A stretch of 64,000 bases of DNA from positions 558,001-622,000 of the forward strand of contig CM073201.1 in NCBI GenBank assembly GCA_037042915.1. Reading direction: 5' to 3'. The DNA comes from Auricularia sp. M13 (Eukaryota; Basidiomycota; Agaricomycetes; Auriculariales; Auriculariaceae). The notes below the pieces were generated by a model that saw only the letters and a list, made by a program, of their open reading frames with translations, made no database searches and had not been told where the DNA came from. A program made the position numbers and the translations under genes. This document shows, one piece after another, positions 10,732-21,740 of this stretch; position 1 is the stretch's first letter, and each line of letters begins with the position of its first letter.

Positions 10732-12311
10732 GCTCGCTGCGTCAGGCCCACCCATTTGCGTCGAAGAAACTCACATTTACTCAAGTGAATCGTCGTCTGT
10801 CCGAGTCCGCTGCGGTCATTTTCCTCACTTCTTCTCACTTCTCCCTTTTCCCGACCGCACCCCATCGTGGGAGCTGAACGGCAACCCCACTGGCAGTGAG
10901 AAGAGATCAGACGGCCTTCAGTCGAACGGTACCCGAAGAAGTAGGCTGCACAGCTGGGGTAAGTAGTACAGTAAGTATGAAGGGAGGTGATGGCTCGCCA
11001 CGACAAAGATTGCATTGAACGTAATTCTGAGCTGCCGACGTCGATTGCAGGCGAATAATCCCAGCGCCACCGGTCCTGTATCCTGGATGGACGCATCAGT
11101 ATCAGTATGTCTGTCTGTCCGTCTCGATGGGGTTGTACAGGAGAGGAAGGAAGGAAGCATTGGGCAATCCTGCGCTACTACGCTGGCCTGCGAGCAGAAT
11201 GCAGAATTCAGAATTGTATTATACAAGTCAAGCGGGAAGCCAGTGATCATGAGACTCTGACAGTGACGCTGCAGGAAGACGAGCGATGACGCGCCCAGTC
11301 GTCCTCCCCCGAATCCGAATCCTGATTCGCAACGTCGGGCTCAACCTCACCGCACCCGAGCGGGATCCCGGGGCACTGGGATTGTGGCTGACCATCATCG
11401 CATCCATCCCGCTTCGATTCGCTTCGCCAGCTTCGCTTCTCTTCGGCCGCACTCCCCACCGCGCAGCGCAGCGCCCTGAGCGTCACAGCCATTCGCAGCC
11501 AACAGCTCCCCTCCAGGCATGGCGAGCCGTCTCTCGGCGTGGGATCTGACTCAGGCCTGACTGTGAGGTGTAAGCTGTTCTGTGTTTGCATTGCATTGCG
11601 ACTGCTGGAGCGGGACGGCCGTGCGAATCTATTGCTCCCATCTCTCCCCTCGCAGTGAGGCTTTCTGATACTGTATCGATGAGAGGTCCCGGCCACGGAG
11701 GTCGTGCAGTACAGTGGAAGGTTAAGCTGCCTTCACTCAATACATACATTTAATTGCCTGGCTCTGGCTGGGCGCAGCTGCGGACGGCGACCTCGAACGC
11801 TGCAGTTGGCGCGGACGGCGACCTCGCAGCAGCAGCTGCCGCTATACATAAGGAGAAGGAAGGAGCAGCTATGTAGCTAGCTCGCAGCTGAAACGCGCGA
11901 TGATCCTCGGAGTCAGGGCGTGGCCCTTATCCCTGGCTGGTTCCCTGCGCCCTGCTCCCTGGCGAACAAGCTCGGGCTGGGCGATCGATATTTCAAGCTC
12001 GCGGCAGGGACGGGGTTGAGTGGACCGAGGACAAGAGCGCGTTGCTATGTCATGATACGGGATACGGTACAGCGTTGAGCGACGACAAGGACAGCGACAG
12101 AGCGCGAGGGACGGAGGAGCGGAGGAGGAGGGGGCGGAAGGGGCGGCTGTACAGTGTGCGTGAGAATAGGACGGGGGGTTGTAGAGGAAGGACGAAACGG
12201 GGACGGGAATCAGGCATGCGGCATGGGCAAGAAGGCGACGTGATGCGACGATAGCAGGAGAGGCGAGTCGGCGAAGGAACAGTGGGGGAATTGGAGAGCC
12301 AGAGTCAGAGT
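10732..12311. other. intergenic between tRNA and C2H2 gene, nothing recognised
   Basis: This is the 3' flank of the zinc-finger gene plus spacer. Frames on both strands are compositional only. Short repeats such as CAGTATCAGTATG (about 11098) are present, but no gene or element was identified. Confidence 0.5.
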
Positions 12312-13130
12312 CTATGGCGCCTGGCCGTAGACGTCCTCGCCGGCATGGCAGCCGCGCTGGGCATGGCGGCGCAGCGCGTCGGGGCGCGAGAACGGGCGGG
12401 CGCACTTGGGGCACGTCGGGCCCTCGGCGTCGTTGCGGAAGTGCACGCTCGCGCGGTGGCGCTTGAGGTCGTGCGGGCGCGAGAAGCCCGCCTGGCAGCG
12501 GTCGCACGCGAACGGCCGCGCGGCCGTCGGCGTGCCCGCCGTCGGCGACGACGGCGGCGACGACGACGAGGGGGTGGAGGTGGTGTAGTATTGTTGCTGC
12601 GGCGGCGTGGGCGAGGCGGCGTAGCGCATAGGCATGGGGGTCGGCTGCTGGGCGGGCATGTACTGCGCGTACGACACCGGCTGCTGCTGCTGCTGGACGT
12701 GCTGCTGGTGGACGGGCAGGGCGTAGCCGTACGCTAGCTGCTGCTGCTGCTGCTCGAGGAGCTGTTGCTGCTGCTGCTGGGCATAGGTCGCCGAGGCCGA
12801 GGGCCCGGTGAGCAGCTGCGAGAGCGACGGGAGCGACTGTTGCTGGGGCTGCTGGTAGTGTGCTGCGAGGACAAGGCAAGGCGGACTGTCAGTCAATCCG
12901 AGGACGGGGAGCGGGCGGGACTCACGGGCGTGCTGGTGGTGGAACGCGGGGACGGCGAGCGGGTGCTGGTGCTGGTGCTGCTGGTGCTGGTGCTGGGGGG
13001 CGAGGTAGGTGGAGAGCGGCGGCAGCGTCGGGCGCGGCTGAGCATGGGCGTCGTGCGGGGTCTGGTGCTGGTGCTGGTGCTGGTGCTGGGCGGCGGCGGC
13101 GTACGCGTCCGAGCGGTGGTGGTGGTACAT
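12312..13130 (-). CDS. poly-Gln/His-rich two-finger C2H2 zinc-finger protein, putative transcription factor
   Basis: Two exons (13130-12926 and 12862-12312; 63-nt intron) encode 251 residues. The N-terminal three quarters is low-complexity: HQ repeats near the start, then several Gln runs (QQQQQQLLEQQQQQ and similar) and Pro/Ser-rich linkers, typical of activation or condensate-forming regions. Two adjacent fingers close the protein: finger 1 at about 186-209 (FACDRCQAGFSRPHDLKRH, C-x2-C-x12-H-x4-H) and finger 2 at about 217-241 (CPKCARPFSRPDALRRH, with an x5 spacing to the last His). The RPHDLKRH/RPDALRRH pattern is that of fungal DNA-binding C2H2 pairs. It most likely acts as a nuclear sequence-specific regulator; targets are unknown. 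Splicing removes a frame break and joins HHQHA to PHYQQP. Confidence 0.85.
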   Translation of the reverse strand: MYHHHRSDAYAAAAQHQHQHQHQTPHDAHAQPRPTLPPLSTYLAPQHQHQQHQHQHPLAVPAFHHQHARESRPLPVLGLTDSPPCLVLAAHYQQPQQQSLPSLSQLLTGPSASATYAQQQQQQLLEQQQQQLAYGYALPVHQQHVQQQQQPVSYAQYMPAQQPTPMPMRYAASPTPPQQQYYTTSTPSSSSPPSSPTAGTPTAARPFACDRCQAGFSRPHDLKRHRASVHFRNDAEGPTCPKCARPFSRPDALRRHAQRGCHAGEDVYGQAP

Positions 13131-14068
13131 CCTGGTCGTCCTCGTAGTACTAGTAGTGCTGGGGTGGCATCCTGCAGAGCAGCGAATTTAAGTCCTCGCG
13201 CGCCAGGCTCAATCTTGTTGGATTTGACGACGCAACGCGAAACACGCAAAAATAAGACAGCTGCTGCCCGTTTTCAATTTTTGCCCCCGTACGTCCTAGC
13301 GCGCAGCGGACCCCGGACACCCCCTGCCTGCTCTTTTGCCGCTGTGATGCTGAATTTCAGCAAGTTGAACGTCGACGGACAAGACACGCCAAACAACGCC
13401 ACCCCGTCCGCCGACGCCGCCCGACCCGCCCGCGCCCTCGCCCCCCTCGACGGCCCCGGCCCCGGGCCAAGTAGGTAAGTAATGTATCACCGCGCTAGCG
13501 CTATCCCCCTCCGAGTCGCCGCTAGCCATGCGTCACGAGGTGTCTCCCTTCGAGTTGAAAAATTTCAGGCTCGGACTGACCTGAGCTATCGCGCAAATTG
13601 GGCCATGGACGTTCCGACGACAGCGACGATCGCAATCTCGCATTCCTCAGCGTCGAATCCGCGGGCGGTGCAACGGTGCGACCGATCCTCGCCCCCCGCA
13701 GATCCTCAGACTCTCCCGCGGTGCGTTCCTTAAGCTTGCTTCTGCTTCGAAAACCAAACCCTCATGATCAGGCTCCCTTCTCGGTCCACTGCTGCTTCTC
13801 GTCCACAGTCACAAGCTTTATTGACTTACGTACCGATACCTATCTGCACTGTTAACGTTTCGAAACCTCTTTCTCGGGCAGCCGGAAGAGGCAAGATTGG
13901 AGATTGGAGATTGGCCCCCCTCGGTCGTTTCATCGCAATTCGACACCATCCATGGCCAGGCACAGTGGAGCGTATATACAGCGCTGTGCGTTGTCGCGCG
14001 CGCCGGATGTCCACCCAGACTGGAGTGGATAGGCTGATGATTGCCGGACCCACCCCATGCATCCTCCC
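13131..14068. other. upstream flank of C2H2 gene, no gene seen
   Basis: This is the likely promoter and 5' leader of the zinc-finger gene (adjacent to 13130) and the start of the 8.6-kb gene desert. Codon-like frames here are GC-driven and carry no domain. Confidence 0.5.
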
Positions 14069-14956
14069 GCGCCCGCACCGAGTCCGGCGGTGGCTGAGAA
14101 CGTGGGGGTGGCGCCCTTGCCTTGCAACGCCTATTCCGCCATCGCCATCCAGCGGGTCTGTCTAATCCTGCGCTCTACTCACTCGCTTTCGCTTTCGCTC
14201 TTCACCCGCCCATGGCCAGGACGAGACAGCCGCCCACTCTATGCTGCCAGGCTCGCACTGGCAGGCACCCGCTGCGTTTCTATGCCTCCCGCGACACGGG
14301 GAAGGCACACGCCCACGCTCGTGTAGGTATGACCAGGGGTTACATATGTTGACGTTTGTCCCACTGGCAGTCGATCCCGATCCGACGCGTCAAATGACTA
14401 TTAGTATCAGTATTAGTATCACACCGAAAGTACAGTATACGCCTGCAGCTGTCCACGGCTCTTCCGAGGCGCTCGCCTCCTGAGTCCTGAGGCCTGAGCA
14501 CGACTCGCACGCTCAGCTGGGTCCTGAACGTTCGGTCCAGTTCGCCGAAAATCCCATGACCACATTTGAGCCTACTCGGACGCGCACAAAGCGGGGTGTC
14601 TCGAGCTCCGTTCTCACTCACACGCGTCCAGCCGCGGGATTTGGCTTTATGTACGTGAGGAGGTGTACATAAAACAGTTTACAGATCCGCTCCGAGTCCC
14701 TCCGTCTCATACAATATGCGTTGACTGGCACAGCAAAGTCCCGACTCCCCGTCAAGCAGCCCTGCGAATCCCGCACAAGCCTCACTACGGTACGAATCCC
14801 GCACAAGGCACAAGCTTCACTGTTACAATAACGTTCGCCGAGCCGCACCGCCCTACCCTGCACCTCTAAGTACTTCCCCTTGCCTTTCCTGCCACTAATA
14901 ATGCGAACGCGAGAGTGGGGGGGGGGGGGGTCAGGTCAAACACTGCTTCAAGTTCT
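14069..14956. repeat. tandem noncoding duplication, copy 1
   Basis: This copy matches 14960-15766 in the same orientation through many long identical blocks. Examples are GAGAACGTGGGGGTGGCGCC, GACGAGACAGCCGCCCACTC and TACAGATCCGCTCCGAGTCC, the last placed after a conserved hairpin. Differences are scattered substitutions and small indels, including a 12-G run near 14919. No reading frame is kept between copies, so the unit is probably noncoding. It contains a perfect 9-bp stem (TTTATGTAC at 14646-14654, GTACATAAA at 14665-14673). Confidence 0.85.
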
Positions 14957-14959
14957 CGT

Positions 14960-15766
14960 CGCGCCCCGAGTTCGGGAGAACGTGGGGGTGGCGCCCTGCC
15001 TTTGCATCCAGTGAGTGAGTGGGTGGAGTCTTGAGCTTGAGCTTGATCCCGCAGAGTCTCACCCTCTCGTCGCGCTTGCTCTTGCTCCTCACCCAGGACG
15101 AGACAGCCGCCCACTCTATGCTGTCAGGTTCATACGATAGGTTCGCACCCGCTGTGTTTCTATGCGACACGCGACACGGGGAAGGCACACGCCCACGCCC
15201 AGGTATGACCCGGGGTTACATATGCTGACGTTTGTCCCAGTCGATCCGACGCGTCAAATGAGTATTAGTATTACTTATACAGTACGCCTGTCCACTGCTC
15301 TTTCCAGGCGCTCGACTCCTGAGGCCTCAGTCCTGAGTACGACTCGCACGCCCGTGGTCGGCTGGGTCCTGAACTTTCGATTTCGGTTTTCGGTCGAGCT
15401 CGCTCGCCGAAAAATCCCATCGCCACATTCGACGAGTCGGACGCGCACAAAGTCCCAGAACGCGGCGTGTCCAGCCCCGGGATTTTGCTGCTTTATGTAC
15501 GTGAGAAGTATACATAAAACAGTTTACAGATCCGCTCCGAGTCCCTCCCGTCACGGTCTACGGTCTCATATGCGTTGACTGGCACAGCAAAGTCCCGACT
15601 CGCCGTCAAGCAGCCCTGCGAATCCCGCACAAGCTTCGCTACGGTACGGCACAAGCTTCACTGTTACAGTAACGTTCGAGCCGCATCACCCTACCCTACC
15701 TCCCCTACTGGCCGGCGCTAATAGTGACGGTGGGAGCGGGGACGTCAAACGCTTGCTCGATATCGA
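14960..15766. repeat. tandem noncoding duplication, copy 2
   Basis: This is the head-to-tail partner of 14069-14956, slightly shorter and about four-fifths identical by eye. The hairpin is preserved as TTTATGTA (15492-15499) with TACATAAA (15511-15518), followed in both copies by ACAGTTTACAGATCCGC. The unit has no terminal inverted repeats, and I see no protein-coding content. Confidence 0.85.
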
Positions 15767-18700
15767 TGTCTATCCAAGCTGTCATGGGCATTATATCATG
15801 ATCAGGCTCATATTCGCACAGTTGACAGCGCGACGTCCGATGCAATCTGACCGACCCCGTGTTTGAACGGCCGGGCCTCAACATCATCTCATCTCAGGAC
15901 GCATTCAGGACTCAGGATCGCAGAGATATACTACGTGTTTGGTGTGCCACGGGCGAAGCGCGGCAATCGATAAACGAGCTTCGACGGCGGGATAGTGCAG
16001 GGACGGAGAGCGGGATACACACGTCGCAGTTTCAGGGACGGCAATTAAAGAATAATGATCTAGTAAAGTGCTACGTACCGTACCTACGTCCAAGATCGGG
16101 ACGTCGCAGCGCCCGGTTTCCCAGGCGGCTTCACCCCTGAACGTGAACGCGGGCACCAGGCATGATGATTCTCACGATTCAATTACAGTATGCACGGACA
16201 GCCTGACGCTCGGGAGTCTCGGTGGCTCCGCCACCCGTGGCTGTACGACAATTTTGCCGGTGCGGGCGCGGGTGCGATTTTCAATCCCCTCCCACTCGTG
16301 ATCATCAAAACGCGTACGGACTGTATGAAAGGCGTTACAATGGGACGAATGGGCTCAGGCCGCTGCACCGAGCCCGTTTGGAGGTTAATTAGATTGCTCG
16401 ATGCGCGTTGTTGGCTGGGCGCCTGCTGCAGTTCCTCGGTTAGAACTCGAACTTCTTCTGCGATACAATGAGTGTGAATCTGATTGCCTGCTCCCACTGC
16501 CAGCGGGACGAGATCGACTGTTGAGAATCCCACAAGCGCTGCGGTATGTATCCGTATGCTTGTATTGTCTTATACTGAAACTGTACTCACCGCGAGGCCA
16601 GATCGATATAGAGAAGGTTAGTTAACGGATACGGTGAACAGCCTGTGTGTCGAGGCCCCCGCACTCCGAGTCCAGATGGGACACGCAGACTGCAATGTAT
16701 CATCCTCAAACTGAAACTGATCCCTCCGGATAGTTGCTCGGCACCGATTCCGATGTGTACCACAGGCATTTATCACTGGCAGGAGCGTTGTTACTGCTTC
16801 GACATCTCGAGCTCAGTCTGGAGTGTCCTGGGTGGGAGTCGAGTCGCAGTCTCGCCGATGGCATATGTGCATACAGAGCTTGAGTCCGCGGAGTCAAAAC
16901 ACGCATACCAGAACACGCGCCAGCCTCGTTGCACCGCGCACCCCAACACACCCGGTCCTGCTCCTGGTCCCGCGAACCTTCTCTGGTCGGTCGTCCGCAC
17001 CAGACCCATCCAGATCCCGCCTCGGACCTCGGTTCATGATCTGCCAGTGTTTGTTTTGTTATCGACCCGGCGGGACGGTAATCATCTCAGCCACACGACC
17101 GTAACAGACCCTGACAAGGACAAGTGCTTCCGGATCCGGGCCCTGCTGCAAACCCTTGACGCTTGATCATGAGGAGTGATTGGCGTCCTCACTCACCCCC
17201 ACACGCGTTGGTAATGGTATGATCCCGCAATATATCAGTTCAATTTTCTATTTGCTGGCTCGTGAGAAACAGTCGTAATAGCTATGGGCACGGACGCAGT
17301 GCGTATGAGCGCGGCAGTAGTGAGGATTGTGATTGTTGCCAATGCGAGCTCGAGCGCCGCAGTGGACGCAGGCCGCGTTGCTTTTGCTTCGATGCGATGC
17401 GATGCGATGTAGATGCCCTCTGGAGTCTGCGCTGGCCCGGGAGTCGCGCGCGCGGCTCGTCTGCGCGCGAGCACAGCAAACGCGAAGATTCGCGGGAAGG
17501 CTTTGTGCGTGTTTGCGCGAGCACCAGGAACGGGGGGCCGGACGGAGCGCGGGGGGAATCCGCGCATCCGAGTCCGAGCCTGAGTCCGTGTCCGTGCCGC
17601 ACGCTACTCCAGAGCATGGCTACCTCATTTCAGAACATGCACATCCACATCGCGTGCGCACAACTCGGCCGCCGTGGAATCGCGACGACATTGCTGCAGC
17701 TGCGATTGGCCACAGTGGTCGCTGAGTCGGATTCGGGAATCGGGACTGCATGTAGTGATCCCGCCCCTTCCTTCGTTCCGCCTTCCTAATGGGATTGTGG
17801 AGAATAAACCTTGACGGGGTACGCTGCGGGGTAGAAGGGGGCCTTGCGATTGGAAGCAGCCCAGGCCGGATTGCCTCGATGAAAGCCTGCGCGCGCAATC
17901 CATTCATCCATTGGGAGTCGGCGCCAGTGAGAACAGAGAAACAGATCCGATTCCTGCGATCCATCGCGCAGGGACTGGGCAGAGGGAGGAAATTCCTCCA
18001 TGTTTGCAACTGGCAGGCAGGCGGGCAGGCGGGGAGGGCAGCTGTTCGTTCTCGTTCGAACCCGGGGCTGTGCCGAGTGCGGAAGGAAACGAGGATGGGG
18101 ATGCACGGCGCCTCCTCGGCCTTCACATTAGGATTTGTTATAGCATAGCAAACTGCGCTCGAGCGCGGTCCTCGTGCCAGGCCAGGGGGATCCCAGCCCA
18201 TCCATTCGCTGATGCCTCCAGATCGCGTTCATGTTCTGCCCGCCCGTGCCCCATGGTCGAAGGCGGCGGACAAGCGCAGAGGAGCGGGCGCAGACGCATC
18301 ACCAGGTCACTCGTCACGGCCCCGTATCCAAAAGCTGGCGGCCGCTCCGTCGACGGCATCTGGATTCCTGGACGGGTGGATGGGATGAGAGCGATCGGAT
18401 TTGGATTGGCCAGGCGGCAGCAGAGGAAGGCACCCGCGCGACAGAACAGCATAGAATAGGCGAGGTGCGATGTGTCCATGCGCACTCTTCTCGAGTGCCA
18501 GTGACCTCAGGCCTCTGCCATCGCAGCCGCAGCCGCAGGAGCATGTGGGTCCAGCGGCAGCACCACGCAGAGTTCTCCCGCAGCATTCGCATTCGCAATC
18601 TCTTGTCGGCGGAGAGCCCGAGTTGCCTGCCTGGCAATGTAACACGCCCCGATTCACGCCCATCCCGATTCTCTAGAGCGCATTGCATTGATTTGATAGG

Positions 18701-21700
18701 CGCTTTCCTTGCCTCGATAGGGCATGTGCAAGAGAACGCTCCCGCTTGCTCGGTTCGCAGACGCAATTAGCTGCGCGGACGGCTCAACACGTGAAGCGAA
18801 TACGTCGCTGGAGAAGGGGACCGGGGGCATGTTGCGGGTCGCGCAGCCGCCCTCGCTCGCCGCCGCCGCCGACCGAGTTATTCCAGATATCTCGCGACAG
18901 GTGCGAAATACGCTAGCCTCATCAGAGCCATGCTGCCAGTTAACCGTCCTTCCTAGAATTGACCAGCGCGAGCGAGACCGGTGAGCACAGATTATGCGTG
19001 ACGGCGGTCGTCCCTAGTTGTCGGGGTCCCTGATAATCCACAGGAACTGCAATACAAGCGCTGTGACAGCCCACACGAGATTGGAGGCTCGGCGACCGGA
19101 CGGGAGGACGCTCAGCAATGCCGGCAGACCTGACGTACTGCAATTCTTGATTCATTGTGGCGTGCGTCATGCCAACGCGGACTGCGAGCCCGCCGTCCTG
19201 TGAGCTGAAGCGTTCCAGTGGCAACAGCTCCCACTGGCACTGGCGGCACTGGGGAATAAACATCATCATCTGGCATCTGCCAGTGTCACTCCGTGTGCAT
19301 CTTTTGTCCGCAGAGTATATCAGCCCGGCATGACGTCGCACATTGCAGCATGCACCATCGACCCGACAGAAATCCAAACAGACTAGGAAGACTAGTCGCT
19401 ATCCTGGCCGTCCATTTGTCATCGCAGGTAACATTCCATTTAGGAACGCGCTCTAGATGTCGGCCTCACGTGCCCTTGTCGTAGATATGCGAGGGGCGAC
19501 GCGGCCGCCGGTCCAGACGCGCACCAGTGGGACATTCGAGCGTCGGACAATCCCAGGACATAGGATACCCCGGGCGCAAGACGGAAGTCCGGGCGGTGGC
19601 GTCGAACAGCATCCAGCGCCTCGTCGCCTGCCAGCGGCATTCTGTTTGAATCAATGTTGTTCTGTACGTACTGCGCGTATATAGTCCCAATGATACGACT
19701 GATGCTCCTTTCCTGTCCTGGAGGAACAGACGAATAGGAGATGGATCCAGCATCATACGCAAACTTCAAGCCAGACCCCCAGACGTCTAGTGCGCGCCAG
19801 TCTCGAGATCACCAACAAACCGAGCAAGCAAAGCCTCGAAGTCAGGTGTTCATACAGGCCATATGCATGATCAGGTAAGACGAGATAGGTCTCGGAGGAA
19901 TGCAAAAAGCGCGTGGCTGACGAAACGCCAGGATTCGCAGAAGACAGAAGCCATTGCCAGATTGGTTGCCGCGCGGGGCCAGCGCCAGCTCCAGTGCCAG
20001 CACCACTCATGACGGATATTACAGTGGAGGTGCAAGACGAAGCAGTAGGCCAGCTAGCTCCCACGCCCTGAACCAGCGTCCAGGCCAGTCTGCGAGAAAC
20101 AACGGCACGCACGCAGGACCCCAATTATCTGGCGCGCGCCTCGGGCTGGGCGGGCAGACGCTGGCCGAGGTAAATCGGTACGGCGAATGATCAGGGGCAG
20201 CGTGCAGCGTGCAGCAGGAGTGCCAGAGGGCCGCGGCGGTGCTTGAAAACCGTTTGGGGCTCTCGTCGCCCGCCGCTGCTCGGCCCGTCATACAGTACAG
20301 CAGACCAAGGACAGGCGCTGCTGTTTCACGGGCCGCGATCGACTCGTATCAGTATCAAAAATCCTGAAGCCAGAACGGATGCGCGCTCGCACTAGTACGT
20401 ACCCTCGCAGCAATGACCCTCCGGAGCTCCGAGAGTCTGTATTGAAGTCATATTGCTACTAATAGTTCTCCAGGCCAGGGTTCAAGAGGACCTATTTGCC
20501 GCCAACGTTCACGCGGCATGCCCAGATGCGACAGATTGCATAGCGCCGACTACTCCTCAATGTGAGCATCATGAGAGTTGACTTGTTGACCGACCTCCGT
20601 TCCCAAGTCATCAATTCTCCGGGATGGACATGACTTCACGGCGAAAGCTTGAAACCCGTCGGTTGGCGCGCAATATACCCTTTTCCTAGTCAAAACAGCC
20701 AGGGCCGAGGAAGGTGTTAGTGTCGTTCATAGACATGATGTTCAGCTGACACCTCGTTTGGTGACGGAGCGAGTGTCATGGGGGTACCTCTGTACACAAC
20801 GGAGGTACAGTTGCAACAAATGAGCTTTTCTCAGCGTCTCGTTCCCGGGTCCTCCCCGTGCAATTAGATATCCTGTCTTGTCGATGAAGTGAAAGCCTGT
20901 TTGGTTTCACTTTTGACGCCCGAGCAACCCTTTCCCGCTCTCAGCAACGGCCAATAGTCACAGCACCACGGCCAACAGCCAGGCTAACTGTGATGAAGCC
21001 AAGTTGTTTGGCATGCGAGTGAGATGAAATTACCGCCCTCTTCACAACTCGGAGATAGCAGCAAATGGGCTGCTTCGAATTCGGTGACCGTGCAGTCTCC
21101 GGGTCCTCCATGTCCAACGTCCCTACCCCCGACCAGTGACATGGCATGAGCATGCTTGTTTGACAGAGACATTCTATTGCAATATACCCTTGCCCCCAAA
21201 CAACCCTCGGCCTCAAGCCTCAGGGCGAATTGACAGGCCTTCGTCGCGCAAATTCATAGGTGTTAACCACTCGCTGCACCACTTGCAGTCAGGCTGAAGA
21301 ATCCAGGGCTCAGCAATGGTCTCAACCCTCAGAACTCAGGGAGAATTCCCAGGCTTTCATCCGACACCATCGGCATCAGCACTAGCACTCGCAGGCTCAG
21401 CACAACTTGTCATGCAATGAGTGTGAAGACTCAAGACAACACAAAGTAGTTTGGTGACGCAGCGATGACAAACGAGTGGAATTATCGACGCCTGTGCGCG
21501 ACTAGTAGGTAGGTACGTGGCATCGAGCCGGTGTGGGGTGCACACCGCTGCGCTTTCAGTTTCCCTGGGAGCTCTACAATAAAAGAAATAAAGAAATCAA
21601 TCGATGGAACAACCGAGTCCTTGGTGAACGACGAGTCCGACGAGAGGGAGAGTCCACAGCGAGCGAGCAGAGCGAGCTCAAGTCATGAATGAGGGCGGAT

Positions 21701-21740
21701 TCAGCGGAGGTACCGCGGAATCAGCGGGCGGGCCACTGAA
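15767..21740. other. 6-kb gene desert
   Basis: No domain-bearing frame, exon chain or RNA gene is seen on either strand. Small direct repeats occur (for example GATGC units near 17391-17410). A CACTGGCAG-like word recurs here and in other intergenic parts of the window. The right end is the 3' flank of the copper radical oxidase gene. Confidence 0.5.

Noticed and set aside
11869-12879. 336-codon minus-strand frame overlapping the C2H2 gene
   Set aside because: Ala/Pro/Arg-rich shift of the poly-Gln region. The zinc fingers are read only in the other frame.
13131-21740. possible retroelement or virus-derived remnants in the gene desert
   Set aside because: No reverse-transcriptase, integrase, capsid-like or long-terminal-repeat pattern was seen. 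The direct repeats there are adjacent and noncoding.
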